Of a DNA stretch of 64,000 nucleotides, positions 7,734 through 17,562 are shown piece by piece; positions within the stretch are counted from its first letter, which is position 1; each line of letters begins with the position of its first letter. The notes below the pieces were generated by a model. That model made no database searches, was not told where the DNA came from, and was given only the letters and a program-made list of their open reading frames with translations. Source of the stretch: Oscillospiraceae bacterium (GTDB lineage: Bacteria; Bacillota; Clostridia; Oscillospirales; Acutalibacteraceae); NCBI GenBank assembly GCA_015066515.1, contig SVOH01000011.1, positions 1-64,000 on the forward strand. Direction: 5' to 3'. A program made the position numbers and the translations under genes.

Positions 7734-10700
7734 TTATTCTACTATCTCTACGAGATTTTTTCTTGATATAACGGCTATTACAGCGCAAGACATTATTGCA
7801 CATACAAGAACAGCTACAGAAACCATATTATCTGTAGTATTAGGAGCAAACTGATTTTTGTCAGTATTGCTTGCATTGCCACTTGTATCAAGATAAATAA
7901 TATTACCATTATTTACAGCACTGTCGCTCTCTGAAATGATAATATCATCAAAATAAAGACTTGAATTACCGGTAGCTTCAATAGATACCCACTCGGTTTG
8001 AGCTTTAAACGAATAGGTGTACTGTGTCCACTCACCAACAGTAAGACCTTTAACTACTACCATTTCTTCCTTTGCAACACCAGTGTTTAGGAAGAACGGC
8101 TTAGCATTGTGAATGAGCGAGAGTGTTGTATCGGGATTATCTGCCCTATCGGTAGTTACCCAGAAGGTCATTGTATAGGTCTTGCCTATATCTAACATAT
8201 CCTCATAGTTAAGCATTACGTTTGCAGGCTCTGATGAGTTATCAAGCAAATGCATAGATTTACTACCGTTACGCACATACTCGTTTTTATAACCACCTTT
8301 TGCACCAGGTTTATTATAAATCCAACGAGTATCGTCATAGTCCCAAATCGAATCGGCATAATTTTCAAAATTACAAATTACACCATTCGGCTCCCAACCT
8401 GCATAAAGATTAAGTGATCTTGGTGGGAAATAATCATATGGATATTCGACACTAAGGTTAGAGTGTGGATACCAACCTGTAAACTTATAACCGGGACGTA
8501 CAGGAGTTGGTAATTCCATTTTAGAGTACATTCTACCCTCAAGGTCTTCATATACAACTTCTGAAGTACCTGTAATTAAGCTTACTTTAACAAATGGAGC
8601 AGCAAAAGCCTTATCAGAGAATATATCGGCATCATCACGGTGCTTATCAAACACTGTAAGCATAGGTGTACCATTTTCTACCACTCGCCAAATATCTTCT
8701 GTGCCGTCTTCGGTGTTACCTACCCAGTCAAGACCCGGCATTGCAAGCATTGCTTCTTCGCCTACACGCTGTATAGGTTTGGCAATCTTTGTAACTGTAT
8801 TAGCCTGACGATACATAGAGAAATAATATGTATTTATAGCTGTTGTTGTTAAATCGCCTGCTGCTGTACGCCAGTTAGCATTTGCTGTACCACCAAGTGG
8901 TTTATCACAGGTTTGTGGGAATGAAATACAGTTAACAAAATGAGAACCGTAGCTCATATCCTGACCAATAAGACCTGCCACGTTGCCCGCAGCATTAGCG
9001 CCAAGTGTACCGGTAAAGATACAGTTTTCAAGCTTAACAGTACCGCTTGAGCCACCAACAAAGCCCGAAGCATTTCTGCCGGCTATATATGATTTGTGAT
9101 CAACAAAGCAATTTTGAATCTTAGGCATTTTTGCCTGATATTCGGGGGTGCTGGTTACTTGCTTAATATATGAAGCATTTCTGTTATGCTCAGACAAATC
9201 AATGTCTGACCAGCTATTAACAAAACCGGTTATAGCACCTATAAACTCGGTTGTTACGCCATCAATCTCGTTAGTACCTAACAAATAAGCATCTGAAATA
9301 CCAATATTTTTAATAACAGCACCGTTACCGCCGATTGTCGGGAACAATCCGCAGAATGCTGCATCCTCGCCAGGAACATTTGAGCGGTTATAGTATAGAC
9401 CGTAGATTACGTAGCCGTCACCATCAAACGAACCGCCACCTGTGAACATAGCCCATGCAGCCGCAACCCTACCGTTATATTCCTTTGATGTATACCATTC
9501 GTTACAGCCAATCTTTTCTTTCCAAAGTGAGCTGTTAACATCGTTAAGATAAATATCGGCAACAAGCTTATAGTGTTTGGTATGTGCGTGATTTACAATA
9601 ACCTTGGCAAGCTGTTCACCTGTTGCAACAAGGTATGGGTCTTCAGCAGTACCGCTACCGCCGGCAAAATCTTTTGCTACTTCACCGGACCATATATCGC
9701 CTATCGTACCATTAAGTGTATTGATAGCACCTGAAATAGCGGGATAATCATTTGCAACAGTAGTCCATACTTCATTAAAATCAAGTTTAGTGTTTGACTT
9801 TACATTATCACCGGTTAAAGCATCGGTTGTAAGATATGTTACACCATCTACTGCAATAAAACGTGTAGCATCGGTATATACATTTATAGCAACCACAGCA
9901 TCAGCATTGCCAAATGGCTCAATTTTTGTAGATATTGAATTTTTAACGGATATACCGCCGCCTGTTATTGCAACAATACCCGAAGCAATCGCCTCAGTTT
10001 TTACATCGGCGCTTGTAATACAGTTGTTTATACGAAGAACCGAATTGCCACAACGGCCAACAAGACCTGCACCAACACCCACGCCCTCGATAACAACACT
10101 GTTTTTAACCGTGTTACCAAGCATTGTAATTGGCTTTGGTGCGCCGTCAACGATGCTACCGACAATAGCAGCAGCATATGAACCAGAAGATACTGAAATA
10201 TAAGAATCGGCAACAGTAAGATTATTTACGCTACCAGAACTCTTAACAGGAATAAGTCCGGCGCTTTGATTAACAGGAATATCCTTGTAATATAGACCAG
10301 ATACAGTATAACCGTTACCGTCAAGAGTGCCGCTAAATGCATCTACATCGGCTGAAGTATACCACTGTTTTGCGGTATCCTTCCAATTTTCAACAGTAGT
10401 ATCATTAATCATAACATCAGCTATTAACTGATAGAAAATACCGTCATTATCAGATTTAAGCATCAATGCAAGATGTTCGGGAGCACTTATCTTATAAGGA
10501 TTTTCCTTAGTACCCTCACCTGCTGGGAATTCTTTTGCAACATCGCCGCTCCAAGGATAACCAACCTGATACTCGGTAAGAATTAAAACTTTTGGAGTTG
10601 GATAACTATCTTCATTAACTTGCCAAAGTTCATTCCAATCAAGTGCAGACATATTTTCCTTTGCAGCAATACCCCACATTTGCTCGGTTGTAAGAGTTTT

Positions 10701-13058
10701 TATTTGTGTCTCTTCATATTTGAAGTCGGGTTGTGAAAGAAACTCAGCAGATGTTTTTTCACCAATTTCTATATCCTGATTAGTGTAAACGTTTTGATAA
10801 TCAACATAATAGTTTAATTCACGACCACCAGCTATTGAGAAAGGCACAACATCAAACAAAACTATATCGTGCATCTCGTTTTTAGTACACCAGCTCTTAC
10901 CGAACAAACCCGGAAGATTGCCTGAAACAGAAGAGATATCATTACCATAAGCCAAGAAATTCTTAACCTTTAGCTTTTGCTCACGACCGTGTGACGCTAT
11001 AATACCGGCATCAGCAGAATCACCGCCTGTGTTTTCTCCACGAATATAGCAATTAACAACAGAGCAGTTTCTTACTGTTGTTGTAGCTCGGTCACTAATG
11101 CCTTCATACCATCGTACTTGACCAAACAAACCACCAACATAACCTGTACTCTTCATATAAGAGTTTTTGATATGTATGTTTTTAATTACTGCGTCAGCAC
11201 CAAGATACGGGAATAAACCTGTGGCCTCTTTTGTGGCATACAAACCATAAACAGTAGCACCATTACCGTTAAAGTTACCCTTAAACGATGTACCTACCCA
11301 CCACATTTTACCAGGGTTAGTTTCAAAGAACGCTTTAACCTCGGCAGCAGAAGTCATATCAACTACAGCCTGACCGCCGTTCATACGGAAACCGGTTATA
11401 CCGTCTTTTACCTTAAAGAATAATCCCGAAGTATCAAGTGTGTTACCCGATAAGGTATATTTGCTAATGTCAAAGCCATCTGCCACAGACTTGTTGGCAT
11501 CATATTTAAGTCTTGCGGTTACAGTAGAAACCAATTGCTCAGCAGTTTCAATTATAAAAGGATTAGCCGGTGAACCGTCACCTATGTTGTTCATCCAATA
11601 ATAATCATCGTAATTTCCATCCCACTCATCATATGGTAAGATTTGGGGGATGATTATCTCTTCTGCCGTAAGAGCAGCACTAAGCGGTGCATCAATCGCC
11701 GCATCGGTTGCATAATTTTTCTGACAACCGGAGCAACTCTTATAAGCTATATTACCAGGAGCCTCTGTAGAAGTTTCTACAGCAGGAACATCTGTAAATA
11801 CGTGACCTGCAACACAAGGATATTTATAACCACAAATTTCGCAAGCGTCATCTAAATATACGTGTGGTGACAAACCATCGTATACGCTGTTTTGTGAACA
11901 GCAAACGTCAATTTCATTGTTGTGTCCATCAACGTTTACCGGAGTACCACTTATTTTATGAAACACTCGAAGCTTAGGCATATCTTCGCTTGCAAACCAT
12001 ACAGATGAAAAATCAAATGCTTTTAAGGTGTTAAGTCCTGTCTTGCCCTTAAGCATATCCTTTGTTACGGTTGCTATTGTTCCCGCAGCAAAAGCACCTA
12101 CACCCGAAAGGTCGGCATCGGTAAACACGTTGTCATAACGTTCGGCTTGTTTCATATGCCATGCACCAGAATTAAACGGAAAAGCATCAAGCAAGATACA
12201 ATTTGTGAACTTGTGCCCTGCATTGTTTAAAGAACCTGCAATAGCGTAACTGCCAGGATTGTTAGCATGATAACTTTCAAGCTCGTTGCCATATACAATA
12301 CAGTTAGTTGCGGTTGTTATAGGATAACCCGCTATAACCTGGTTATAAAGGAAACCAAACAATGCACCAGCACCAGCATCACTACGACCTGCCGATATAT
12401 AGTTGTTAGCAACCTCACAGTTATCTATCGCAAGTGTATTTACAGCCTCTGGTACCAATGCAGAACCTACAATACCACCTGCGCATGAAGCTTTGAAATA
12501 CGAGTTTTTAACAGCTACATTTTTAATGGTTACGCTACCTGCAACATATGGGAACAAGCCACCCGAACCGGCATCACTATAGATGCCATATACGGTAACT
12601 CCATTACCGTCAAAGTTACCTTTGAACGGATAGGATGAATTGGTCCACACCTTTTGTGCAGAGGTGTTTGTAACCTCAAAATACTCCTTAACCTGTGCAA
12701 CGGTTGTCATACCAGCAACAGTATCTCCACCGTTCATATAGAAAGCATCAATACCATCGGCTACCTTAAAATATTTACCTGCGGTATCAATTCTTTCATT
12801 ATTGTAAGTAGCATTGCCACACATAAGCGAATACATTTGATTAGCATTAGCTATAATGTATGGATTACTTTTTGAGTTTGGCTGTGTTGAATCAAGCAAA
12901 GAGAGTTCTCTTTCATCTTTTGTATACTCACTTGCAACACTTTCAGCCTTAGCTTTGAAAGTTACGCCCGAGATAGCCGAAAATACCGATACAGCAAGTA
13001 TTGCTAATACCGATATAATGGCTACAAGTGCTTTAAATCTGTTCAATAATTTTTTCAT
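7734..13058 (-). CDS. 1774-residue repeat surface protein with B-repeat, CBM-like domain and C-terminal membrane anchor
   Basis: N-terminal signal peptide (about 1-38, ending AKA-ES). Four large modules start with xGT-xx-PYxI-xx-EQLA-like motifs at about residues 58, 489, 843 and 1131, each with FxGxFDGNGxxVYGLY-type turns typical of GLUG-like beta-helix proteins. A cysteine-containing insert (CxxCGY, CSGCQ) sits at about 395-450. Near the end are an InlB-type B-repeat (about 1489-1556, PGYKFTGWY), a beta-sandwich resembling family 4/9 carbohydrate-binding modules (about 1557-1710), a linker, and a membrane segment (about 1745-1767) with a basic RK tail. The sequence before the membrane segment, FAPNTTDN, resembles a sortase LPxTG signal but departs from it. 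Predicted function: cell-surface glycan binding or adhesion. It heads the operon with GH16 and a solute-binding lipoprotein and is paralogous to the left-edge gene. Confidence 0.88.
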   Translation of the reverse strand: MKKLLNRFKALVAIISVLAILAVSVFSAISGVTFKAKAESVASEYTKDERELSLLDSTQPNSKSNPYIIANANQMYSLMCGNATYNNERIDTAGKYFKVADGIDAFYMNGGDTVAGMTTVAQVKEYFEVTNTSAQKVWTNSSYPFKGNFDGNGVTVYGIYSDAGSGGLFPYVAGSVTIKNVAVKNSYFKASCAGGIVGSALVPEAVNTLAIDNCEVANNYISAGRSDAGAGALFGFLYNQVIAGYPITTATNCIVYGNELESYHANNPGSYAIAGSLNNAGHKFTNCILLDAFPFNSGAWHMKQAERYDNVFTDADLSGVGAFAAGTIATVTKDMLKGKTGLNTLKAFDFSSVWFASEDMPKLRVFHKISGTPVNVDGHNNEIDVCCSQNSVYDGLSPHVYLDDACEICGYKYPCVAGHVFTDVPAVETSTEAPGNIAYKSCSGCQKNYATDAAIDAPLSAALTAEEIIIPQILPYDEWDGNYDDYYWMNNIGDGSPANPFIIETAEQLVSTVTARLKYDANKSVADGFDISKYTLSGNTLDTSGLFFKVKDGITGFRMNGGQAVVDMTSAAEVKAFFETNPGKMWWVGTSFKGNFNGNGATVYGLYATKEATGLFPYLGADAVIKNIHIKNSYMKSTGYVGGLFGQVRWYEGISDRATTTVRNCSVVNCYIRGENTGGDSADAGIIASHGREQKLKVKNFLAYGNDISSVSGNLPGLFGKSWCTKNEMHDIVLFDVVPFSIAGGRELNYYVDYQNVYTNQDIEIGEKTSAEFLSQPDFKYEETQIKTLTTEQMWGIAAKENMSALDWNELWQVNEDSYPTPKVLILTEYQVGYPWSGDVAKEFPAGEGTKENPYKISAPEHLALMLKSDNDGIFYQLIADVMINDTTVENWKDTAKQWYTSADVDAFSGTLDGNGYTVSGLYYKDIPVNQSAGLIPVKSSGSVNNLTVADSYISVSSGSYAAAIVGSIVDGAPKPITMLGNTVKNSVVIEGVGVGAGLVGRCGNSVLRINNCITSADVKTEAIASGIVAITGGGISVKNSISTKIEPFGNADAVVAINVYTDATRFIAVDGVTYLTTDALTGDNVKSNTKLDFNEVWTTVANDYPAISGAINTLNGTIGDIWSGEVAKDFAGGSGTAEDPYLVATGEQLAKVIVNHAHTKHYKLVADIYLNDVNSSLWKEKIGCNEWYTSKEYNGRVAAAWAMFTGGGSFDGDGYVIYGLYYNRSNVPGEDAAFCGLFPTIGGNGAVIKNIGISDAYLLGTNEIDGVTTEFIGAITGFVNSWSDIDLSEHNRNASYIKQVTSTPEYQAKMPKIQNCFVDHKSYIAGRNASGFVGGSSGTVKLENCIFTGTLGANAAGNVAGLIGQDMSYGSHFVNCISFPQTCDKPLGGTANANWRTAAGDLTTTAINTYYFSMYRQANTVTKIAKPIQRVGEEAMLAMPGLDWVGNTEDGTEDIWRVVENGTPMLTVFDKHRDDADIFSDKAFAAPFVKVSLITGTSEVVYEDLEGRMYSKMELPTPVRPGYKFTGWYPHSNLSVEYPYDYFPPRSLNLYAGWEPNGVICNFENYADSIWDYDDTRWIYNKPGAKGGYKNEYVRNGSKSMHLLDNSSEPANVMLNYEDMLDIGKTYTMTFWVTTDRADNPDTTLSLIHNAKPFFLNTGVAKEEMVVVKGLTVGEWTQYTYSFKAQTEWVSIEATGNSSLYFDDIIISESDSAVNNGNIIYLDTSGNASNTDKNQFAPNTTDNMVSVAVLVCAIMSCAVIAVISRKNLVEIVE

Positions 13059-13091
13059 TGAACCACATTCCTTTCCCTAATAAAAATGCGT

Positions 13092-13132
13092 TTTTATGCT
13101 TTTTTTACAATAAAATACAAAAAAGCGTAAAA
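13092..13132 (-). other. Leader hairpin upstream of giant surface protein
   Basis: An A/T-rich inverted repeat (TTTTACGCTTTTTT paired with AAAAAAGCATAAAA, one mismatch) lies in the predicted 5' leader about 35-75 bases before the start codon. It may affect mRNA stability or act as an attenuator; the sequence alone does not say. Confidence 0.35.
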
Positions 13133-13150
13133 CTTCATGCTAGCAACATT

Positions 13151-13179
13151 ATTGTACCATATTCACATAATTTACTCAA
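13151..13179 (-). promoter_or_regulatory. Promoter for surface protein-GH16-solute-binding operon
   Basis: Minus strand TTGAGT (13179-13174), 17-base spacer, TACAAT (13156-13151). Predicted start near 13144, leader about 86 bases. It lies after the terminator of the upstream transport operon, so the 13058-4446 genes form an independent unit. Confidence 0.65.
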
Positions 13180-13271
13180 TAGAAACTCGTGTTTTTTTTT
13201 ATAATTATCTATACTATTTATATAAAAATCTAGACATCAATATTTACTAATTAAGCAAATTTACATAAAAC

Positions 13272-13308
13272 AAAAAAATATTGCACATCCAAAATCGGAT
13301 GTGCAATA
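13272..13308 (-). terminator. Intrinsic terminator of the transport operon
   Basis: A perfect 12-bp stem (13279-13290 with 13297-13308, 6-base loop) follows the last permease gene by 17 bases, with seven T on the minus strand after the 3' arm. Confidence 0.92.
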
Positions 13309-13325
13309 CAATAAAGTATACTATA

Positions 13326-14360
13326 TTAACCGGTAATACCAACACGGTCGATACTTTCAATAAACCCACGCTGTATAAACATATAGAATATAAGCATTGG
13401 AGTTATAAATAAAAGACACGACGCCATAACTATTGAAGCACCTTGTGGTGTTGATGCCTGTAGATATATACCCCACTTTTGAACCATATAAGGAACTACT
13501 GTTCCCAAACCACTGGCAAGTGGTAGATTACTTGTAAGATACATACCGGAAAGTAACGAGTCATTCCAGTGCCAAATTAGTGAGAATACTAAAACTGTTA
13601 TGAACACAACACTTGATGATGGTACTGCAATTTTAAGAAATGTTTTTACAGGACCAGCACCATCAACCCATGCAGCCTCTTCAAGCTCGCGTGGGAGACC
13701 TGAGAAGAACTGAATGTAGATATAAATAAGCACACCGGAACGAAGTCCTACGCCAAATAAAGATGGTAACCACAATGTCCAACCGGTATTTACAATGTTA
13801 GGTGTAAGAACCTTACCAACAGATGACCAATCCGCACCAAAAAGACTACCAATCCATGTAATCGCAGTTTCTAAGCCCTTGCCTATATACAAGAAATCAA
13901 GATTAGCGTAGTTTACCATTCGGGGAATAAGTACCATCATATCAGGTACAAGAATTGTAAGGAAAAGTATACCTGTAAAAATGTTTTTACCCTTAAAATT
14001 AAATCTTGCAAAACCATAACCTATAACAGCGCAGGAAACAACCTCTAACAGCGCGCTTACAACCTCAAGCTTTATGGTATTGAGAAAAGACTTAAAGTAA
14101 CCCATCGCCTCAATTGCTTTTGAATAGTTATCTTTAATGGCAAAATCAGTAGGAATCCATACTCGAGTTGAGTTATTAAACGCAGTTGGACTCATAAATG
14201 ATGTAACAATCATATAAAGCAAGGGATAAAGAATAAGAAATCCTATTGATATAAGCAATGCATATCTAATCAACGAATAGCCTATTCCTGTACCGATTTT
14301 AACATAACGCAAAGCCTTAAGACGGTCAGCTTCAGAAATATTTTTAATTGGATTTTTCAT
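13326..14360 (-). CDS. Carbohydrate ABC transporter permease (MalG-like, CUT1)
   Basis: 344 residues with about six hydrophobic segments and the inner-membrane EAA loop (EEAAWVDGAGPVKTFLKIAVP, about residues 230-250) through which such permeases contact the ATPase. The length suits the MalG/LacG family. It forms the second half of a permease pair with the gene at 14378-15286, 17 bases upstream. Predicted role: one membrane half of a sugar importer. It is the last gene of the operon and is followed by a strong terminator. The solute-binding partner is not adjacent within this half of the operon; candidates are the large protein at 21565 or the orphan lipoproteins at 2824 and 4446. Confidence 0.93.
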   Translation of the reverse strand: MKNPIKNISEADRLKALRYVKIGTGIGYSLIRYALLISIGFLILYPLLYMIVTSFMSPTAFNNSTRVWIPTDFAIKDNYSKAIEAMGYFKSFLNTIKLEVVSALLEVVSCAVIGYGFARFNFKGKNIFTGILFLTILVPDMMVLIPRMVNYANLDFLYIGKGLETAITWIGSLFGADWSSVGKVLTPNIVNTGWTLWLPSLFGVGLRSGVLIYIYIQFFSGLPRELEEAAWVDGAGPVKTFLKIAVPSSSVVFITVLVFSLIWHWNDSLLSGMYLTSNLPLASGLGTVVPYMVQKWGIYLQASTPQGASIVMASCLLFITPMLIFYMFIQRGFIESIDRVGITG

Positions 14361-14377
14361 ATTTCATCGCCTCCATC

Positions 14378-15286
14378 CTATGCTTCATAACGTTTCATAA
14401 CGAACTTATAGAATGCCAAAATAATGATTCCCATAATTGCACAGGCAGCAATAAAGTAGAACCAAATCATTGCAGAAGGCACGTCGTACTGACCGCCACG
14501 CATTTTACCGTAAACCTGCTCAATCATTGGAGCGCGTTCGTTGATGAATAACTCAACCATTGTGAATATACCTACCAGCAAGGTAATTCGAGACAACATT
14601 GGGAATGTAATAAACCAAAATTCTTCCCACTTGGTAGCACCCTCCACCCTAGATGCTTCGTAAAGGGTTGCAGGAATTGACTGAAGGCCTGCCAGGAAAA
14701 GTACTATCTGAATACCACAAGACCATACAAGATTAAATATATTATTAATCGCGTCGGAAATGAATGTAGCTATTTCAGTACCCATATTTAATGCGCTTGT
14801 AAGATCAGATACCTTAATCATACCCGAAGCCATACCAGCCGAAACACCCATTTCAGTAAGGTTTTCGTCTGTAGTTGAGAAAACGAATCCCATTACTTTA
14901 CCGGTCGCAATAATAACCGGTAAAAAGTAAAGTGCTCTAAAGAAAACACGTCCGCGGAAGTTTTGATTAAGCATTATAGCAAGTATCAAGCTAAGCACCA
15001 AAATAATAGGCAGTGAATAGGCAAAATTACCTATTGATTCGCCAAGCCATTTTGTATAGTTTGGGTCACGTTTTAAAATTTCTACAAAATTTTCAAAACC
15101 TACCCATGTTGCTTTTACACCGTCAGAGGTTACAACAACAGAACAGAATGCATATATTATAGACTGAATAATTGGCACAAAGAAGAAAATAATAAGACCG
15201 ATTATCCATGGCAAAATAAACATTAAACCATAGCGAGACTTTAATTCTTCAATGCCTCTAGCCTTTTTAAGTTTAGACTTAAACAT
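14378..15286 (-). CDS. Sugar ABC transporter permease (MalF-like, CUT1)
   Basis: 302 residues, about six membrane segments, with the EAA-loop signature YEASRVEGATKWEEFWFITFP in the C-terminal half (about residues 210-230). This is the MalF/LacF-type partner of the MalG-like gene directly downstream. The ATG overlaps the stop codon of the DUF5696-like gene by one base and has a GGGAGG ribosome site, indicating translational coupling. Substrate not readable from sequence. Confidence 0.93.
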   Translation of the reverse strand: MFKSKLKKARGIEELKSRYGLMFILPWIIGLIIFFFVPIIQSIIYAFCSVVVTSDGVKATWVGFENFVEILKRDPNYTKWLGESIGNFAYSLPIILVLSLILAIMLNQNFRGRVFFRALYFLPVIIATGKVMGFVFSTTDENLTEMGVSAGMASGMIKVSDLTSALNMGTEIATFISDAINNIFNLVWSCGIQIVLFLAGLQSIPATLYEASRVEGATKWEEFWFITFPMLSRITLLVGIFTMVELFINERAPMIEQVYGKMRGGQYDVPSAMIWFYFIAACAIMGIIILAFYKFVMKRYEA

Positions 15287-17544
15287 TATTCTGCACCTCC
15301 CGTTATGATGTAGTCAAGCGCAGCTATCTCACCCGCAGGTGTTTGAGCCGCATTGTTATTATAGTTTACATACACGGTAACACCATTATCAAATGAGGTG
15401 CTATGAACACCGTCACTAATGATCTTGTTGGATGTAATTTTTGCTCCCTTAATGCTCTTGTAATAATCAGCAAGATCATTATAGGTTGAAAGTATATCCT
15501 CTTTAATAGAAGAATAAACGGTTGTATTAAAATATGGATAAAGTGAATTAATAAGTGAATTATCCCACTGAGCAATAACGGTATAATTAAGACCCATACC
15601 GCCCTCAACAGCACCAAGCACAACCCTTTCTGGTGTGACTGCCGTGTTGATAGGCTCACTTGTCATTGGAACATATCCCTTAAATACCATTGCATAGAAA
15701 GGAACATTTTCCATAAATGCAAAACCGTTATCCGATGCAATCGGTGCATTTTCAACAATGTCAGCTACAATAGCAGCATATGCATTTGCATTGTTAGCCA
15801 TAAGCTTTTGCTTGCTGTCTTTCACCTGCTTTAATGCATCTGATACTGCTTTATCAAAATTATGCTTAGAATTATAGTCGACAGAGCTTTTGATATTGGA
15901 ATAATCTGAATATGTGAGATTTGTAAAACTGTCAAATGAAACACCATTAAGATTCCAATTACTATTTGTCTTTAGTGATTTAGAAACCGCATCGTCAAAC
16001 TTAATAGGTCTAAGGAGACGGTATTTCATTTTTTCTTCGTTATTACGAAGAGCCTTATCAATAATAAATTGGTCAGCCTTGATTGAACCACTGTTCATTA
16101 CAGTATCACCAAAATAAGCAAATCCTGATCCGGATGAGGCAAATTCAACAAGCTCATAGTTCATATACAAATCAACCTTTTTACCAAAGCTGTCTGCAAT
16201 TTTTTTGAGCTGAGATGCAGAACCAAAGTTGCCACCTATTTTAAATCCGCCGCCTATTTTACCTTTATCAACACCAGATGTACCGTAACCCTTAAATTTT
16301 ACAGCTAGACTATCAACCGATTCTGAAAGCTCAGAAATAATTGTATTTGCCTGATCAAGTGATGTTGCCGCATATAGTGTTTTATAAGGAACACCAAGGA
16401 ACGATTTTGTAATTTCTGTACCGCCAATTAGACTGACGCTCATTGCCTTATCGTTATCAGTTTCGCTTAATCCACATTCTTTAACAAGATAGTTGCGGTA
16501 AATATCTGCCATTCCACCATAGTTTGCATTTTCACCACTCAACGGATAAAAACGGATTGAGAACTTACCCTCAATCATATATTCCGGGAATATGTTTGCG
16601 TTACGTGTATTGTTAAATGATGTCGCAAGGTGAGATGTATAGCCACGAAGCTGAAACGACGGAAAAACGGTAGAAAATTTATATGCCGTATTACCACAAT
16701 TTGCATTTAAAATTGCTGTTTCTGCGCCGTCGTCTATAATAACAAATCCGCCCTTTTCACCCTGCTTATAACCATAAACTGGTAAACGGATAGAAGTTTC
16801 ATCGGTCGCAATGTAACGTTCTTCCATTGTCAAATCGTCGCCATATACATATGCATTATATATATGACCCTGATCGTTGTAAGAATCAGATGATAGAATA
16901 GCACCCGAACCTGATGGATAAAATAGATAAGAATCTTCAGAATCGTTAGGAATTGAAGAAAGGAATGGAGCAATAGAAACATAGGTTACTTTTAATGAGT
17001 TTTCCTGTATTCTTTTAGAATCGACTGTAATGCTTACATAATCATCGTAAAGCACATAGTCAACAGGTATCATAATTTCTTGCAAATCAAAGTAATACTC
17101 TATTGTAACACCTTTGCCGTCCTTCATAGGTTTATAAACCATACGGCCCGAGCCACCGCTAACACCATCATATGTAGTGGCAACAAGGTTACCACCACCA
17201 CTGATGGTTTTATCCATATAACCTACTTCTAATACTGACTGTGGAAATCCATGTCTTTTAATAGGCATACCCATTGCGTCAAGTTCCTGCTCGCCTTCCG
17301 GCTTAGGACAGGTCTGCCATACGGTACCCGTAGCATTATCTACGATTATAATACCGCCTGTTGCAGAATCAAACTGAAGAGTGTATTTGTCATTTTTTGC
17401 AATTACCTCATCGGTAGATGGTACCGATGATTGAACCTTTTTGTCAAATGCCTTCTGTGATGGAGTAAAACTACTCTCTCCGCAAGCAGTTAGACTTAAT
17501 AGGAGGAATATACAAATAATAACACTTAAAATACGTTTTTTCAT
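15286..17544 (-). CDS. DUF5696-like exported lipoprotein of a sugar transport operon
   Basis: 752 residues. N-terminal lipoprotein signal with lipobox LTAC (Cys near 21), then a large extracellular region without membrane segments. Features include VDNATGTVWQTCP near residue 70 and a PVYGYKQGEKGGFVIIDDG block near 255. The length, lipobox and position between sugar permeases fit the DUF5696 family, whose biochemical function is unknown; this assignment is from recall of the family pattern and is not verified here. The gene sits between the NHL/Yip1 gene (18 bases upstream) and a permease pair, so a role in capture or processing of the transported glycan is inferred. No catalytic motif was recognised. 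Confidence 0.72.
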   Translation of the reverse strand: MKKRILSVIICIFLLLSLTACGESSFTPSQKAFDKKVQSSVPSTDEVIAKNDKYTLQFDSATGGIIIVDNATGTVWQTCPKPEGEQELDAMGMPIKRHGFPQSVLEVGYMDKTISGGGNLVATTYDGVSGGSGRMVYKPMKDGKGVTIEYYFDLQEIMIPVDYVLYDDYVSITVDSKRIQENSLKVTYVSIAPFLSSIPNDSEDSYLFYPSGSGAILSSDSYNDQGHIYNAYVYGDDLTMEERYIATDETSIRLPVYGYKQGEKGGFVIIDDGAETAILNANCGNTAYKFSTVFPSFQLRGYTSHLATSFNNTRNANIFPEYMIEGKFSIRFYPLSGENANYGGMADIYRNYLVKECGLSETDNDKAMSVSLIGGTEITKSFLGVPYKTLYAATSLDQANTIISELSESVDSLAVKFKGYGTSGVDKGKIGGGFKIGGNFGSASQLKKIADSFGKKVDLYMNYELVEFASSGSGFAYFGDTVMNSGSIKADQFIIDKALRNNEEKMKYRLLRPIKFDDAVSKSLKTNSNWNLNGVSFDSFTNLTYSDYSNIKSSVDYNSKHNFDKAVSDALKQVKDSKQKLMANNANAYAAIVADIVENAPIASDNGFAFMENVPFYAMVFKGYVPMTSEPINTAVTPERVVLGAVEGGMGLNYTVIAQWDNSLINSLYPYFNTTVYSSIKEDILSTYNDLADYYKSIKGAKITSNKIISDGVHSTSFDNGVTVYVNYNNNAAQTPAGEIAALDYIITGGAE

Positions 17545-17562
17545 AAGCTAATTCCTCCCTCT

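Noticed and set aside
9790-10203. 137-codon plus-strand open frame
   Set aside because: Antisense to the giant surface protein; composition (Thr, Ile, Ala, Val) reflects the repeat codons of the true gene.
7734-13058. CRISPR-like or tandem repeats in the giant surface gene
   Set aside because: The repetition is at protein level over modules of 290-430 residues and is too diverged for a CRISPR or DNA tandem array.
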